DNA of 64,000 bases. It comes from Capitulum mitella (Eukaryota; Arthropoda; Thecostraca; Pollicipedomorpha; Pollicipedidae). How positions within the stretch are numbered: position 1 is the first letter of the stretch; every line of letters starts with the position of its first letter. This document shows, in pieces, positions 25,988 to 37,520 of this stretch. A program made the position numbers and the translations under genes. The stretch is from NCBI GenBank assembly GCA_030062745.1, contig CP099851.1, positions 3,090,393-3,154,392 on the forward strand, in the 5' to 3' direction. The notes beneath the pieces are model-generated. The model had not been told where the DNA came from. It worked only from the letters and a program-made list of their open reading frames with translations, and ran no database searches.

Positions 25988-26295
25988 TGACCTCAGGTCA
26001 ATGGCTGGAAGTCATTGATACTTTGCCCAATGGCGGTAACTAAATGTCTGTTTCAGTCCACACTAAAAATGTTGCGAAAAATTCCGCCAGTTTCCGAAAA
26101 AAGATCATGTCTTAAAAATGGGCTTGACCTTAGGTCAATGACCCAGAAAATTGCGAAAAATCTGAGATAGCAGATTTGTTGCATCCATCAAGATCACTAA
26201 TCCCTGAAAGTATTATTGTCATATCTTGTTTTCCGAAAACGTTAGAGGGCGTTAAACTTTTTTGGACATAGGTCCGTTTGACCTGACCTAGGTCA
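25988..26295. promoter_or_regulatory. Cluster of everted TGACCT/AGGTCA palindromes
   Basis: Three palindromes built from the nuclear-receptor half-site AGGTCA occur within about 310 bp: TGACCTCAGGTCA at 25,988-26,000, TGACCTTAGGTCA at 26,125-26,137 (everted, 1-bp spacer) and TGACCTAGGTCA at 26,284-26,295 (no spacer). A looser GGGTCA follows near 26,310. Flanks of the first two share GTCAATG, so they may be copies within a decayed repeat. Function is not shown. Confidence 0.35.
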
Positions 26296-26299
26296 GACA

Positions 26300-27299
26300 C
26301 CTGATTTGATCTGGGGTCAAAACTTTGACACAAGATGTAGAAATGACAAAGCAAAAGGTACACGAAGTTTCATGGCGCTGTGTTTTTTTCTTGTTCTCTC
26401 GCAATCCTAGAAAAACCTCAGTGGGGGATGGTCAATTCCCCAGTCGGGGGCGAGTTAATGCATTCAGAGTGTAGGGGTGTCAGTTACACGACAAGATGTT
26501 GCAAAGGTGGGGCAAATTGTGACACTGGCAACCAGGGGAGTCGTTATGTACTCTTTTCAGGGACACGCGCCTCCTCAATGTCGATTTCAGCCCCAGCCTG
26601 ATTTTAGCCCTCTCAATGTGGAAATGGGGTCCTCGATGCTATGCTGGGGCCCCTTGTTGAAATGACATTTCAGTCCGATGGAATAATTTTTGCTTTTTCA
26701 AACGGCGATATTAGTCAGTAAATAAATTCAAGTTGCGAAATATTTCTTCGTCGAGTTGAGAAAATCCTCTCCTGAAAGTTTGAGAACTCTCTAAAAATAG
26801 TAAGGGTCCCACAGCATACTCCAATGGACCCTCTAGATGAATTCGAGGAGATCCTGTAGAGCAATCCACTGGGTCCTGCCCAGGTCGTAGGGGCCCTTCT
26901 CAAACATTTTTAGAGGCCCCTCAAACACTCAGAAGAGGATTTTTGAATCAACGAGGAAATGGTTGAGTGGCCCAGAGAAAATGTATGAAAGACTCTTCTG
27001 AAAAGCAATTTTTGAACCCGGCGCCCCCCCCCTCCACCCTTTTGAAAGGTTAAGCTTTTTGTTCTTTGTACGAGCTTTCGCTCTCTTTCCTCCTGTCTGA
27101 AAAGCAGTCCCCCAAAACCGTGCAACATTTCGTTCATGCCCCATGCACATTATCAGGCAAACGTTCAAGCACATCACACATACATATAACATATGTACTG
27201 AACAATATGTTCCAAATACAACAGCTACAAGGGATTACTGGGTAAGGGTCGTTTCTTATCGCTTTCGTTGGTTTCTAATGAAATGGTGCGGAATTAACT
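26300..27299. other. Intergenic, nothing recognisable
   Basis: No gene or clear repeat was recognised. Short poly-C runs occur near 27,023, and the sequence is moderately AT-rich. Confidence 0.4.
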
Positions 27300-27329
27300 G
27301 AGCAATGTTTCGGCCAATTGTTCGAAAAC

Positions 27330-28190
27330 GTATGCTTCCTAAAATTTCGGGCACTTCCGGTTGACTACGTAGAAAAACATAACGGTACAAATCTGAACAG
27401 CTTTTCAGACCCTGGTTCCAGTCGGGGGTCCATCAAACAGAGAACGAGAGTACCCTGGACGTTGACCTGTCTGTTGATAAGAGAATCAAAACCTCTGATG
27501 TATACAGTTTCCAGCATTTGCAATTTATGTTTTTCTGAACAGCGAGTGAGCATGGTTGTCTGGTTTAGGAGGGTTTCTCTGGTGATTGCGGCACGGTGGA
27601 CGTCTCTGAGATGCTTCCTAGGTCTGCCGACTTGTAGATGCATGGTCATCCTCCTCCCTAGGGACATAGTAGTGTAACCAATATGGGCACTGTTTGGTCG
27701 ATGCGCACAATCACCGGCTATGCATTTAAATTGGTACGCTAGATTGGTTTCCTTCACGAGAGACTTGATCCTTAAAAAGACTGTTTTTCAGTACTGGAGC
27801 AGACATCTTGGGGCTTCTGTAAAAGATGGTCAGTTGAATTTTGTCTGCTGAGTGGACGGGCTGGCGGTTTTTAGTGATGATGGTACGAATGGCTTTCTCA
27901 TCCTTCTGGTACGATGGTGAAATCTGGTTTTCGTAGTAAAAACTGAAGGCTTGGCCGTTGGGTTTCCGTTCGTTATCAGTGATATTCTCTGCTGAATACA
28001 GCTGGTTCAGCTTGAGTTTGATTTCGTTGTCGATCTCTGTGAGGGCGTAATTGTTGTTCACCAGTATTTTTCTGACTCTTTGCAGCTCCTGGTGAACGAA
28101 TTGCCAAGAAGAACAACGTTTGAACGCGAGATGGACATGAGCTCTAATTAACGCTTCTCTTGTAGCGACCAGGGCACCCGCTGCGTCCAT
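27330..28190 (-). mobile_element. Penelope-like element relic: RT C-terminus and GIY-YIG-type region
   Basis: On the minus strand, 28190-27726 encodes a segment typical of the end of a Penelope-type reverse transcriptase and linker (KLNQLYSAENITDNE, then IQLTIFYRSPKMSAPVLKNS). A frame change near 27,750 leads into a GIY-YIG-like region down to 27,365 (AYQFKCIAGDCAHRP, then IGYTTMSLGRRMTMHLQVGR). The reverse transcriptase core is absent, so this is a 5'-truncated copy with at least one frameshift. The family call comes from motif order and wording, not from a search. Confidence 0.7.
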
Positions 28191-28204
28191 TCAAGCATTG
28201 CCTG

Positions 28205-28545
28205 CTGTTGTATACTTCAACTGACCATCTTTTACAGAAGCCCCAAGGTGTCTGCTCCAGTGATGAAAAACAGTCTCTCTAAGGATAATCTCTCGTAAAG
28301 GAAACCAATCTAGTGTACCAGTTTAAATGCATAACGGTTGATTGTGCGCATCGGCCAAACAGTACCTATATTGATTATACTACCATGTCCGTAGGGAAAA
28401 AGATGGCCATGCATCTACAAGTCGGCAGACCTAGGAAACATCTCAGAGGCGTCCACCATGTCACCATCACCAGACAGACCCCCATAAACCAGACAACCAT
28501 ACTCACTCGCTGTTCAGAAAAAAATGAAAAAAAACGGGGAAAAAA
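28205..28545 (+). mobile_element. Second, inverted partial copy of the Penelope-like element
   Basis: The plus strand repeats part of the adjacent minus-strand relic, from the IFYRSPK-like segment near 28,220 (TTTTACAGAAGCCCCAAGGT) to the GIY-YIG-like region ending near 28,545 in an A-rich run. It carries its own substitutions and frameshifts. The two copies face opposite ways and are separated by the roughly 350 bp specific to the longer copy. Penelope-like elements are known for tandem or inverted terminal copies, so this may be one complex insertion. Confidence 0.7.
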
Positions 28546-31500
28546 TGATACCCACTAATTTTGCTGTCATATTCAATCAAATCAGCATATACATATATAC
28601 ATATGCGTGTATACATATACATGCATATATATAGTGGGAAAGCAAACAACTTCTATAAATATTTTTAAAGAAGAAATGAACAACTGCCGTCGGTCATAGC
28701 CAAGTTCCCTAAACCCATTGAGAAACTTACACTTTGGGGATTTTAGGGTGTGGGGCGCCCTCGGCTCTGCCCCCCCCCCCACACTTACACAGAACCACAT
28801 CCCTCATCCTGTGCCTTCGAGAGAGAGACAAAGGACGCTGTGTACAAGTTTCTCGCCAACGCGGCGCCGTTACATTGGTGAGACTAAACGCCTCTCAGCG
28901 TCCGCGTAAAAGACCATCCTGTGGACCGTCGGACGCTTAGACAGCTCAGCTCCGCCGTTAGTGAACTCCTTAATGCTTAGGCCATGTTGCAATGGGATAT
29001 GCGCTCTTGCGGTTTTGAGTGGGATCGATATTTGCAAACTGCTTATGACGCAGAAATATGTTTGTAAGAAGTGCTCAGGTAGTCGTCTGGCGCTTTTACT
29101 TCTGGAGTGTTTGGTTGAAACTGATTCACCAATGATTTTCTGGCTGAGAATATGACAGATGTCGAACGAAACTACGCAATCAACGAGAACCTCTGGCAGA
29201 TAATCGGCACGGGCTGGACATAAAACTGCCGTTAATTTCAGGTCAGAAACCAGCGACGAAGCCGGCACATGTCGCAAAGCTGGAATCGCAATTTTCGTAG
29301 ATGGAAAGTCGGGGTCGCACTAATGTAACGTCCCCAGTCCATTTCATGAATCTAACAGGCGTCTACCTACCAGCTTCATGCCCTGGGAACAGTCAATATG
29401 TACGACATTTCTAAGTTTGTTTTTGTTTTGCAGTTATCATATCTCAGCCTATCATTTAGCATGACTGCAGGGCTATTAGGTAACGTTGTATATCAACTGC
29501 CTCTCACGTGTGCTTTAGGCCTTGCCACCATACCTAAAATAATACTTATGCATATGCACCATCGATCTTGCGTTTATTTTTGTGACTGCTGCCTTTTCAT
29601 GCTTGGCGATCGTTGATCCCACTGACGAAGGCGTATCAAGTTGTGCCGAATTATTTTGGCTTAAATAACATCAAACCCGCTAGACTCGCGTATCTTCTTA
29701 AAAACTTAATCACACTGCTTTTATCACCTGCAGCCACCGGCTGAACTTGTTGGTAGTCGCACTTTAACAGCTGAGAAATATCTACCTTGGGGTCTTCCCA
29801 GTTTTTTTTTCTTTGCCTCATGGAAGCCAACAGAGCTTGGCTGATGACGTTTCATTTCCCTGTTAATGCCGTCGGCACAACCAAACGTGACAACCACAAC
29901 CAAGACGTTTCCCCTTGCCACTTAGGCATACGAATATTCTGCAGTTTGTGCTGTCCGTTGCGCAAACAAATTGTTCGTTTCCTTCGCTCAGTCCCCTTGC
30001 ACATTCAATATTGGTTTGTGGTCGTTCCGTTCACTAGTTATTTTCCATTTTAAAATGTAGTTTTTAACATCATTTTCACCTTATATGCGCCTACGATGCC
30101 GCAAAAATGGCCAAATGGCAAACAAACTTATTGTAAATCCTCAGTGTTGAAGTGGTTTGGTGGATGCACCCCCAGTCTGAAAGTTGGAAGGTCTGAGGCC
30201 CCCTGGCCCCATGGCCCCTGCATCCCTAACGGGACGGCATTGTAGTCATTGTCCACCGGTTAGGCCCGGACGGCATAATTTTGCTGTCCTGTACGCCGCC
30301 GGACGGGACAATCGCCGGGATGATGACTTTGGCTTACCGCTTGGGTCATTAAAAACCGTTCGGAATTATGTCTGAACCATTCACAAGACGCGTAATCTAT
30401 CCATCATGACACCATTCCCGCACCCGAGTGCTCACCACTGGAAAAACCCTCTGATTTCCAATCTCGTCGGTGTGGTACGGTGTTCAGCGCACTCTGTTGT
30501 GCCTGAAAGGCCACCTCTTCGAGTCCGTCTGATGACAGGATTTCCCTGTCCCGCTGCAAGCGACGCGAGAAACGCCACGCAAAACAGCCCGGGCAGTCGA
30601 AGGCGTCGAAAGACACTCTAGTAAACTGCGTTCATGTCCAGGGGCGCGGGGACTCCCCACAGCTGGAGGGGCCTAGGGGGCAAAGAAGCATTTTTGCTCA
30701 TTTTTCCCGTCAGCGCCTATAGAGCCAACGTTAAACTTAACAGAAGCTCGGGGGAGATAGCTGCCTCCCCCCCCCCCCGCCTCCCGGGTCCGTGTCCCTG
30801 TCCGTTGTGCGGCCGGCCACCGTGCCCGCGGCAGCAGCTCGCGCCGGCGCTGGCGGAGGCGCGGGGGACCGACAAAGCGGCCAGCTACCGTCAGAGCGGG
30901 GGCCCTCTTGGGGGCCCCCGCCGGCAGCACTGCCGCGAGCAAATGGCGGAATCAGGGACGGCTGGAGGTCAGGTCAACACGGTGCTGGTGGCATCAGCAT
31001 CCTGTCGCCGGCCTGAAGAGAGCAGGATGTTTGGGCGGCCCGGGGTGGTGGGTGGTGAGGCAGCCGGCACTCACCCCGGCCTCAAAACGGACCAATACGG
31101 ACAGCTCAGGTCAAGACGAACTCGTCATCACCAATGGCGCTCTTGAAATAACTGAACTTCACCCCAAAATGTGACTTAAATGGTGCGATCTTTGTCCGTG
31201 CACTCTATTGCGCCTCACATTGCAACCACGCCGAACCTTTCCTCGCTCGCTGGCGTGTATTTTCAATGGAACAGAAAATCGCCCAAAAATCGCCTGTATG
31301 GCAGTGTTTCTCCAGTGAAATGGTACTCAGCATGGAGCCCTGCGTGAGATACATCGAACGGTGCATGTAGTATTTCGAAAAAATGCAGAATTTGCCCAAA
31401 TTCGCCGTGGAAAGTTTGGGCATTAGCCGCGCTCTACGTCACCGCGCGAATGGTTCTGTTTCCTGGCCAGCGCTGCAAGCACCGACCAATAATCGGGCCA

Positions 31501-32182
31501 TTTTAGCATCGGTGCCTGGATTATTCCGGCCACAAGGTATACCAATCGATACATCTCATTGAGACCTTTCGATTGATACCTTATTTCGGTGTCTACCCAT
31601 CACCGTTTTTCATATAATCGCAATTATCACTTTGGATGGTCTCCAACTGAGCACTCTGAAAATCGGTCCGAATGTGCTTGTGAAGCGGCCAAGGTAAACG
31701 CGTGTACGCAAAGATTCAGAGGGAGGAATATTCCAATAATTGCTCATCTCGTAGATGAATATTTATACTTTGATATGCAGCAAAGATTTTTTCTAATGCT
31801 TTTCCCAAAACATGGATTTTTCGCCGGTTTTTGAAGGCTACCTTTTTTAGCTACGTAACTGTGCTTGTTTATGCTGAAATATTTGTGTCAGCAAGGCACG
31901 CGGACAAGGGAATATCTCACTCAAATATATCCCAATATTCTGGCAATCGTTCTGCAATTACAATTGCCGGCTTCCGTGCCGTATAGACCTTAATTTTACG
32001 TTTTTCCGCAAACACAAACACAGTTGTCAGTCGGCAGACCCAGCTGGTCGAGGCCAAGTCCGCGCGATCGAAGGGCGTACTTTACGGTCGTCCAAGAGTT
32101 CATAGGTGGGACGGGCGCGGCGGGCCGACGTAAACGTACGGTGGCTGCGGCAGAGGTGGGTACACGCGCTCTGTGCTCGACC
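28546..32182. other. Intergenic, nothing recognisable; 5' flank of histone H1
   Basis: I found no supported gene. Poly-C runs lie at 28,771-28,780 and 30,769-30,779. A GC-rich stretch at 30,780-30,940 has an open Pro/Arg-rich frame, but no splice chain or domain could be attached to it. The last 180 bases before the H1 ATG are CpG-rich and probably contain its promoter and 5' untranslated region; I see no clear TATA box. Confidence 0.4.
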
Positions 32183-32752
32183 ATGGCTGACGACGCTGCT
32201 GCTGCCGTGGCGGCCCCGGCCAAAAAGGGGAGGAAGCCGAAGGAGGCCGGCGCCAAGAAGAAGGCGACCAAGCCGTCGCACCCGCCGACGCTGGAGATGA
32301 TCACGAAAGCGATCTCTGTCGAGAAGGATCCGAAGGGCGTTTCGGTGATGGCCATCAAGAAGTACATCCTGGCGCAGTACAAGGTGCAGCCGGTGATGCT
32401 GCGCCACATGCTCCGTCGCGCCTTCGACGCCGGCCTGGCAACGGGTAAGCTGACCCGCCCCAAGGGTCAAGGCGACTCGCACCTGCTGTCGGGCCGTTAC
32501 CGCCTGGCCTCCAAGGAGAAGGTGGCTGCCGCCCCCGCCGCCCCCAAGCCCAAGAAGGCCAAGACGCCAGCCAAGAAGGCACCTGCGGCGAAGAAGGTCA
32601 AGAAGGCAAAGACTCCGAAGAAGAAGCCGGCCGCTGCCGCGGCCAAGAAGGCCAAGTCCCCGAAGAAAGCGAAGAAGACGCCAAAGAAGCCTGCTGCCAA
32701 GAAGGCTCCGGCCAAAAAGAAGACTCCGAAGAAGGCTGCAAAGAAGGCGTGA
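32183..32752 (+). CDS. H1: Linker histone H1
   Basis: This single exon encodes 189 residues. A short Ala-rich head leads to a basic stretch (residues 14-32). A winged-helix globular domain follows at about 32-112 (SHPPTLEMITKAI, KGVSVMAIKKYILAQYKV, GLATGKLTRPKGQG). The tail, about 113-189, is almost only Lys, Ala and Pro, with repeated KAKTPKK/KKAKSPKK blocks. It would bind nucleosomal linker DNA and compact chromatin. The ATG at 32183 is chosen because the globular domain starts at the usual distance; upstream codons in frame are GC-rich leader. No core histone genes lie nearby, no histone 3' stem-loop is seen, and an AATAAA follows at 33073, so it looks like a solitary, polyadenylated, replacement-type H1. 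Confidence 0.93.
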   Translation: MADDAAAAVAAPAKKGRKPKEAGAKKKATKPSHPPTLEMITKAISVEKDPKGVSVMAIKKYILAQYKVQPVMLRHMLRRAFDAGLATGKLTRPKGQGDSHLLSGRYRLASKEKVAAAPAAPKPKKAKTPAKKAPAAKKVKKAKTPKKKPAAAAAKKAKSPKKAKKTPKKPAAKKAPAKKKTPKKAAKKA

Positions 32753-32921
32753 GTCGGTGCGCCGGTGGGTGATGTTGAAATGTACAAAGAGCAGTGTATA
32801 TATCATTATCGTGCTTGTTCGGACTGCATTGTACCATAGCGTGACGTTTCTGTCGGGAGTACCGACGGGATTCGGAGTTTTCGCAGGTGCAGATCTCGCC
32901 TGGACGCACGAGAGGCGCTCG

Positions 32922-32985
32922 TGAGTCACTTTAAAAATGCCGATAGGACGTTCGTGAGTCACGCGAAATATAGAACGATGAGTCA
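32922..32985 (+). promoter_or_regulatory. Three TGAGTCA (AP-1-type) motifs
   Basis: Perfect TGAGTCA occurs at 32,922-32,928, 32,955-32,961 and 32,979-32,985, three times in 64 bp, between the H1 stop and its likely poly(A) signal. Spacing is 33 and 24 bp start to start. It could be a bZIP-bound element or a short degenerate repeat. Confidence 0.3.
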
Positions 32986-33072
32986 TCGGGGTTCTTTTAA
33001 TTGTGAAAGAAATGGCTTCAGAGGAAAATTGTGCCGAAGACTAACTGAAAAAAATCGGGTGACTCCCGAACA

Positions 33073-33078
33073 AATAAA
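33073..33078 (+). promoter_or_regulatory. Poly(A) signal, H1
   Basis: AATAAA lies 321 bp after the H1 stop codon. Its presence, with no stem-loop, supports a polyadenylated H1 transcript. Confidence 0.5.
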
Positions 33079-34165
33079 ATTCCTGAAGAATCAGAAACAG
33101 TATAAAATTGTTCGATCGCGGGCCTTAAAACGTAACTCCGCAAAACAACCGAATTTAGCACCGAGACTGGTCTGCGGTTACAACGGGTGTTGCGGCGCGA
33201 GATCTCCCACCGTCCTAGGGGACTGGTGAGTCTGTCGGCACCGAGTCGCAGCGCTCTGCTCCACCAACAGCGGCGGGGCCCGCGCCGCGCCGCCGCACGA
33301 CGGTTCGTGATTCGCCGACGCGCGCTGCAGCGGCTGGCGCCTGCGCTCGCGCGCCAGCGAGAATATAGGTGGCAGCACGAGACGTCCTCTGAACAAAGAG
33401 AACAGACGGCGGGAGATGCGTCGTCCGGGGCTACGCGTACGGACGAAAACGCTAATTATCTGAGGACCGCCCGTCAGCCAGGAGCTAACCGAGAGTTCTG
33501 TTCCGAGCTGGTTGTCCTGGAAGTTCACGAAAATGTCCAGCCATCATTCCTCTCGTCAGCTATATTGCTCCAAGACAGCCAATGACAATGCCCGACAAAC
33601 AGGATCCATGAGGTTTCGGAGCATCGACGAGCGACGGCTACCACACTACAATCGCGCACCACACAGATACCCTGTTCTGGTTCGTGACGGGCCAGTGGAA
33701 ACACCCCTAGCCAGAACAGACATCTGGACATTTGGCTACAGCACGTGATAAAGGCCCACATGTCGCGACACGCATCTACCATTCCATGACGCAACACAGC
33801 ATGCTCGGCTGAACTAAATGACACCTGGGGGCAGATCCGGAGCCACGTGCACCAACGCACGTGGAGCAGGCCGCGCACACACCGGGGAAGCTCGTGTACG
33901 TGACAAAGTCCACAGCAGGACGGCCCGCCTGACTACAGCGACGCTTCCAGGGCAGCACCTTCCGCCCTAGCGGACCCCGTGCAATGCCAACCCGTTCCAG
34001 CGAGTGCCTCTGACTCGATCACTTTCCGGCTTCGCGCATGCTCCGAACTCCCAGCTCGCGAAGCGCGCAAGTCACGAGAACGCCGCCAAAACCCCGCAGG
34101 CCGCGGCCAGTCTTCCACTCATTCGGCCAGACAGAAGAGCGGTCGGCTAGCGTTCGGGCCGCCGG
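33079..34165. other. Intergenic between H1 and thioredoxin, nothing recognisable
   Basis: The region is CpG-rich with short frames only. It probably includes the 3' untranslated region of the thioredoxin gene on the minus strand near its right end. Confidence 0.4.
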
Positions 34166-34171
34166 ACGCGG

Positions 34172-34194
34172 TGACGTCACGGCAGGTGACGTCA
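34172..34194. promoter_or_regulatory. Pair of TGACGTCA palindromes
   Basis: Perfect CRE-type palindromes lie at 34,172-34,179 and 34,187-34,194, 15 bp apart, about 20 bp beyond the stop codon of the minus-strand thioredoxin gene. Further single copies are at 319-326 and about 8,576-8,583. Confidence 0.35.
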
Positions 34195-34214
34195 CACTGT
34201 CGGCAGCAGCCGCG

Positions 34215-36777
34215 CTATTTGTTGACGAGGTCGCGGATGAAGGAGGTGATTCGATCCGGGTCCTGCAGGCCGATGAACTTGTTGGTGACCCGGCCGTCCT
34301 TCACGGCGAACACCACGGGTACGGCGCTCACCTGCAAACGTCAACCCGTCCACGAGGTGAACAAAACACAGCTGCACTGTTCCTGTGTCAACTGGGACAA
34401 ACTCGCACTCACCTGCAAACATCACCCCAGCCATGCAGTCAAAACGAACACAGGTGCACTGTTACCATCCTAACCAGGATAAACTCGCACTCACACGCAA
34501 ACGTCACTCCCATCATGCAGTGAAAAAAAACAGACATGCTATTACCACACTAACCAGGAAAAATTTGCACAATGTCAAACATCTGGTAATACACTGCACA
34601 AGGTAAAGGTATGGTTTCCAGGGAGCACTAACAATTGTACCAAGGCAGTCATCTGCCCCAAATATGTGGTGTCAAATCAAAATAGCATGCCCCCACTGCA
34701 TTGTGTAAATGACATGATACACTGTACATGTGATTCAGGGCAAACACCATGTGGCTTTGTTCACAACAACCAACACAATTTGGCCTGACAATAAAAAAGG
34801 AGAACCTGTTACCTACATACCTGGATTGAAACCACTCTAAACAAAGGAACAAACATTATGGTGGCACTGGCATGAGCTGCATGGCAAATGAAAAGCACCA
34901 TGCAGTGAACATCTGACACCCATTAGCTGAAGCCATCATGCATCAATATACAAAGTACATTACATGTGCAGTAAAACCAAAGTTTGAAAATGACACAGAC
35001 TGCAAAGAAATCTGTACTTCCCCAAGATTTTACACAGAACTGGGTCATCTTTACCATAAATCACAAAAAGTCCTCTTTTCTGATATCTACCAAACTAGTG
35101 CTCTGACTAAACACCATGAGACAAGGTATTTTACTCACCTCATACTTCATTGCCAGATCATCATTGTCATCAATGTCAACTTTGGCCAGGTGAACATCAT
35201 CTTTGAACTGTTCCAGGGCTGCCTCAATCCTCGGAGTCAGCTGTTTGCATGGCCCACACCACCTTTCAAGCAAGAACAGCTGTCACCTGACATGAACTTA
35301 CAGCCATCACTTTCAAACTCTGTTCTTGTTAAAAGGAGTGAGCATGTGCCAATCAATGATGATACATGCAATAACAATGAAAAGCCAATTAAAACAGCAC
35401 TAATTTAAACAAATATTTATGATCAGTCCAATCACCTTTTGTTCATGATGAGACAGGTCTTAAACTTGTCCTGGTTAATGGACACTTCCATCTATTAAAC
35501 AAAGACATGAAAAATAATGATCTTGGTCATGCAAAGTCACAGCAAGGATACATGTCAATGTCATAACCATAGCTGGCACTAGCACAGAGCATTATGCTGG
35601 AGCACCATGTAACATTTCAATGATCAACTGTTTCCCTTGCCTGGTCCCTGTGGTTTAGTTTTGATGCTCAAAGAAAAAGCTTATGAGAGATAAGTAACAA
35701 TTATGTCCTGACACTCCCAAACCCTTGAAATAATACAGAGCATATTAATCTGTATCTGTGAACATGCCTGTAACTAAACCAAGTTAATCTAGCCCCAGAC
35801 TTCCAAGAATCAGTTGGGGAAATACTACTGCAAGGATCAAAAACAGCTTGTGCTAAAAAATGCTTTTAACTACTTATATATGGATAACTGCACTATTTTT
35901 GGCTTACTTTGTTGACATGGCCAGGCTAAATCAACTCAACTGCTAACCCCTTCACCCACCTGCCATGACAATGGTACCAAATCATGGACAGTTATTCAAG
36001 CTACATGCTGAATGCCAGCTCAATTCTTTCCAAGCTGGCATCAGTGTAAAATCTGACCCTGAACAGAGGAACAGTGATGACAAATTGCTTACTAAGCTGT
36101 TTAATGAGCTAAAAATTGCACAGCCTGCTGCTTTCTACAATACAAATATTAATTAGCAGGTTGGTGCCTGATCAAAAAATTGCTTAGCTAGCTGACAATT
36201 TGCCACTATAAGCAATGTTTGGCTTATGTTTGTATGTTATGTGTCACTGCTCCTGGGCCTGAATCCAGGATATTTTGACTTGATACTGAAGATAGAGGTT
36301 CAACCTTTCCACTGACATCTAAGTTAGCACATCTTGGGCTCCACATAGATTGTGCATGCCATGAGAAGTCAGACTTCCTTTTGCACCCAGACATGGACAG
36401 CTGTAAGCTATTTTTGGCTTAAGCTATTTTTCATCTCCACCCTATTTGGGCACACAATGACCTCAGTAGTCAGTGTGCCCAAAAACATCAATAAACAACC
36501 AACAAAAATAATAATCTCCACCCTATTACATCCCTAACTGATCTGCTGCAAATCATGTAAATGCTATTTTTCATACTTACTTCGCATGAAAATCAATGAG
36601 GACAGGTTTGTCACTCCTCAAAACACGCTCCTCAAAGTCGCTCTTGTCCTGGATATTAAATATATCTGGCCTGCGATACGATACGTGCAATGTTCTCGCA
36701 GACACCACTGCACTATAGCAGGTCGACTTTGATGCGAGCCTTGCCAGGTGACAGAATCTCGACGACAGTTGATTCAT
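34215..36777 (-). CDS. Trx2: Mitochondrial thioredoxin (Trx2)
   Basis: Three exons join in phase: 36777-36581, 35262-35139 and 34331-34215 (TAG), giving 145 residues. Residues 1 to about 40 are rich in Arg, Ser and Leu with almost no acids (MNQLSSRFCHLARLASKS), as expected for a mitochondrial targeting sequence. The thioredoxin fold follows, with the WCGPCK redox centre at residues 67-72 created across the first splice junction, KVDIDDNDDLAMKYEV, then a conserved-type cis-proline segment (VSAVPVVFAV) and GLQDPDRITSFIRDLV at the end. It would reduce disulfides in mitochondrial peroxiredoxins using thioredoxin reductase and NADPH. The ATG at 36777 is the first one in frame; an upstream TTG frame has no support. 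Exons 1-2 and their introns are strongly CpG-depleted, whereas the last exon is CpG-rich. It is divergent from the zinc-finger gene. Confidence 0.95.
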
Positions 36778-37520
36778 ATTTCTGAATTTCGAACTTAAGG
36801 ATATGAACCGTCTCAAATGACCAGAATGCCCGTCAATCGGGATGAAACTGTTCAGCCCTTATCGTCCACACTCGTCGGCGCCTCCCGAGTGGCGCCTCTC
36901 CCCTAGGCATCTACAGCATTGTTATAGCGCTAACTTCGTCATAGCCGCGCCGGAAATGTAATCGGTTTCATACCAAATCTCTTGAAGGAAATTATGTATA
37001 AATGTTAACGGTTTACGATAAAATTTGGAACACGTTAACAACACATCGAGGTTAGTAGATGTTCTACAAAGGAAAAATATATATATATATTTGGCGGACA
37101 GCTCATCACAATTAAAATGAGAGACTAATGAGAAGGCTTTTCACGAAAGTCTTCACCATTTCCACAGTTTGCTTTTTCAAGAACATTTTACGTTTCAAAC
37201 AACAACAATTTAGTAGAACACAGCTAAAAATTTGTGGAGCACACTGAACAACAAACTGGACGTGCTTCCATCATTTGAGTTTCGACTGCTGCAACCATGT
37301 TTGCCAATAACCGCGTCAACGCTGCGGCGCAGCAGCATTGAATGTTTTTGCCGTGCACGTATCCTGGGCATAGTGCAGACGACGGACTTACACCAGAGGA
37401 GCCACAAGACTTTACACAAGATTGGACATCTGCGCCCAAGAGGCTGTGGTCCTAATTCACTATGAATTGGACGTAGTGTTATCGAGGAAGAAAGAAGTAT
37501 TCTTGTCTGTCTGTGTGAAG
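36778..37520. promoter_or_regulatory. Divergent promoter region, thioredoxin and zinc-finger gene
   Basis: 743 bp separate the two start codons, which point away from each other. CpG is present at 36,790-36,960 and again at 37,260-37,480, in contrast to the CpG-poor gene bodies on both sides. An (AT)8 run lies near 37,078-37,092. A stretch at about 37,385-37,450 resembles 62,825-62,895 in the other divergent promoter of this window. Confidence 0.45.

Noticed and set aside
30634..31146. 170-codon Pro/Arg-rich frame
   Set aside because: It lies in GC-rich DNA with poly-C runs; no domain and no exon boundaries could be matched.
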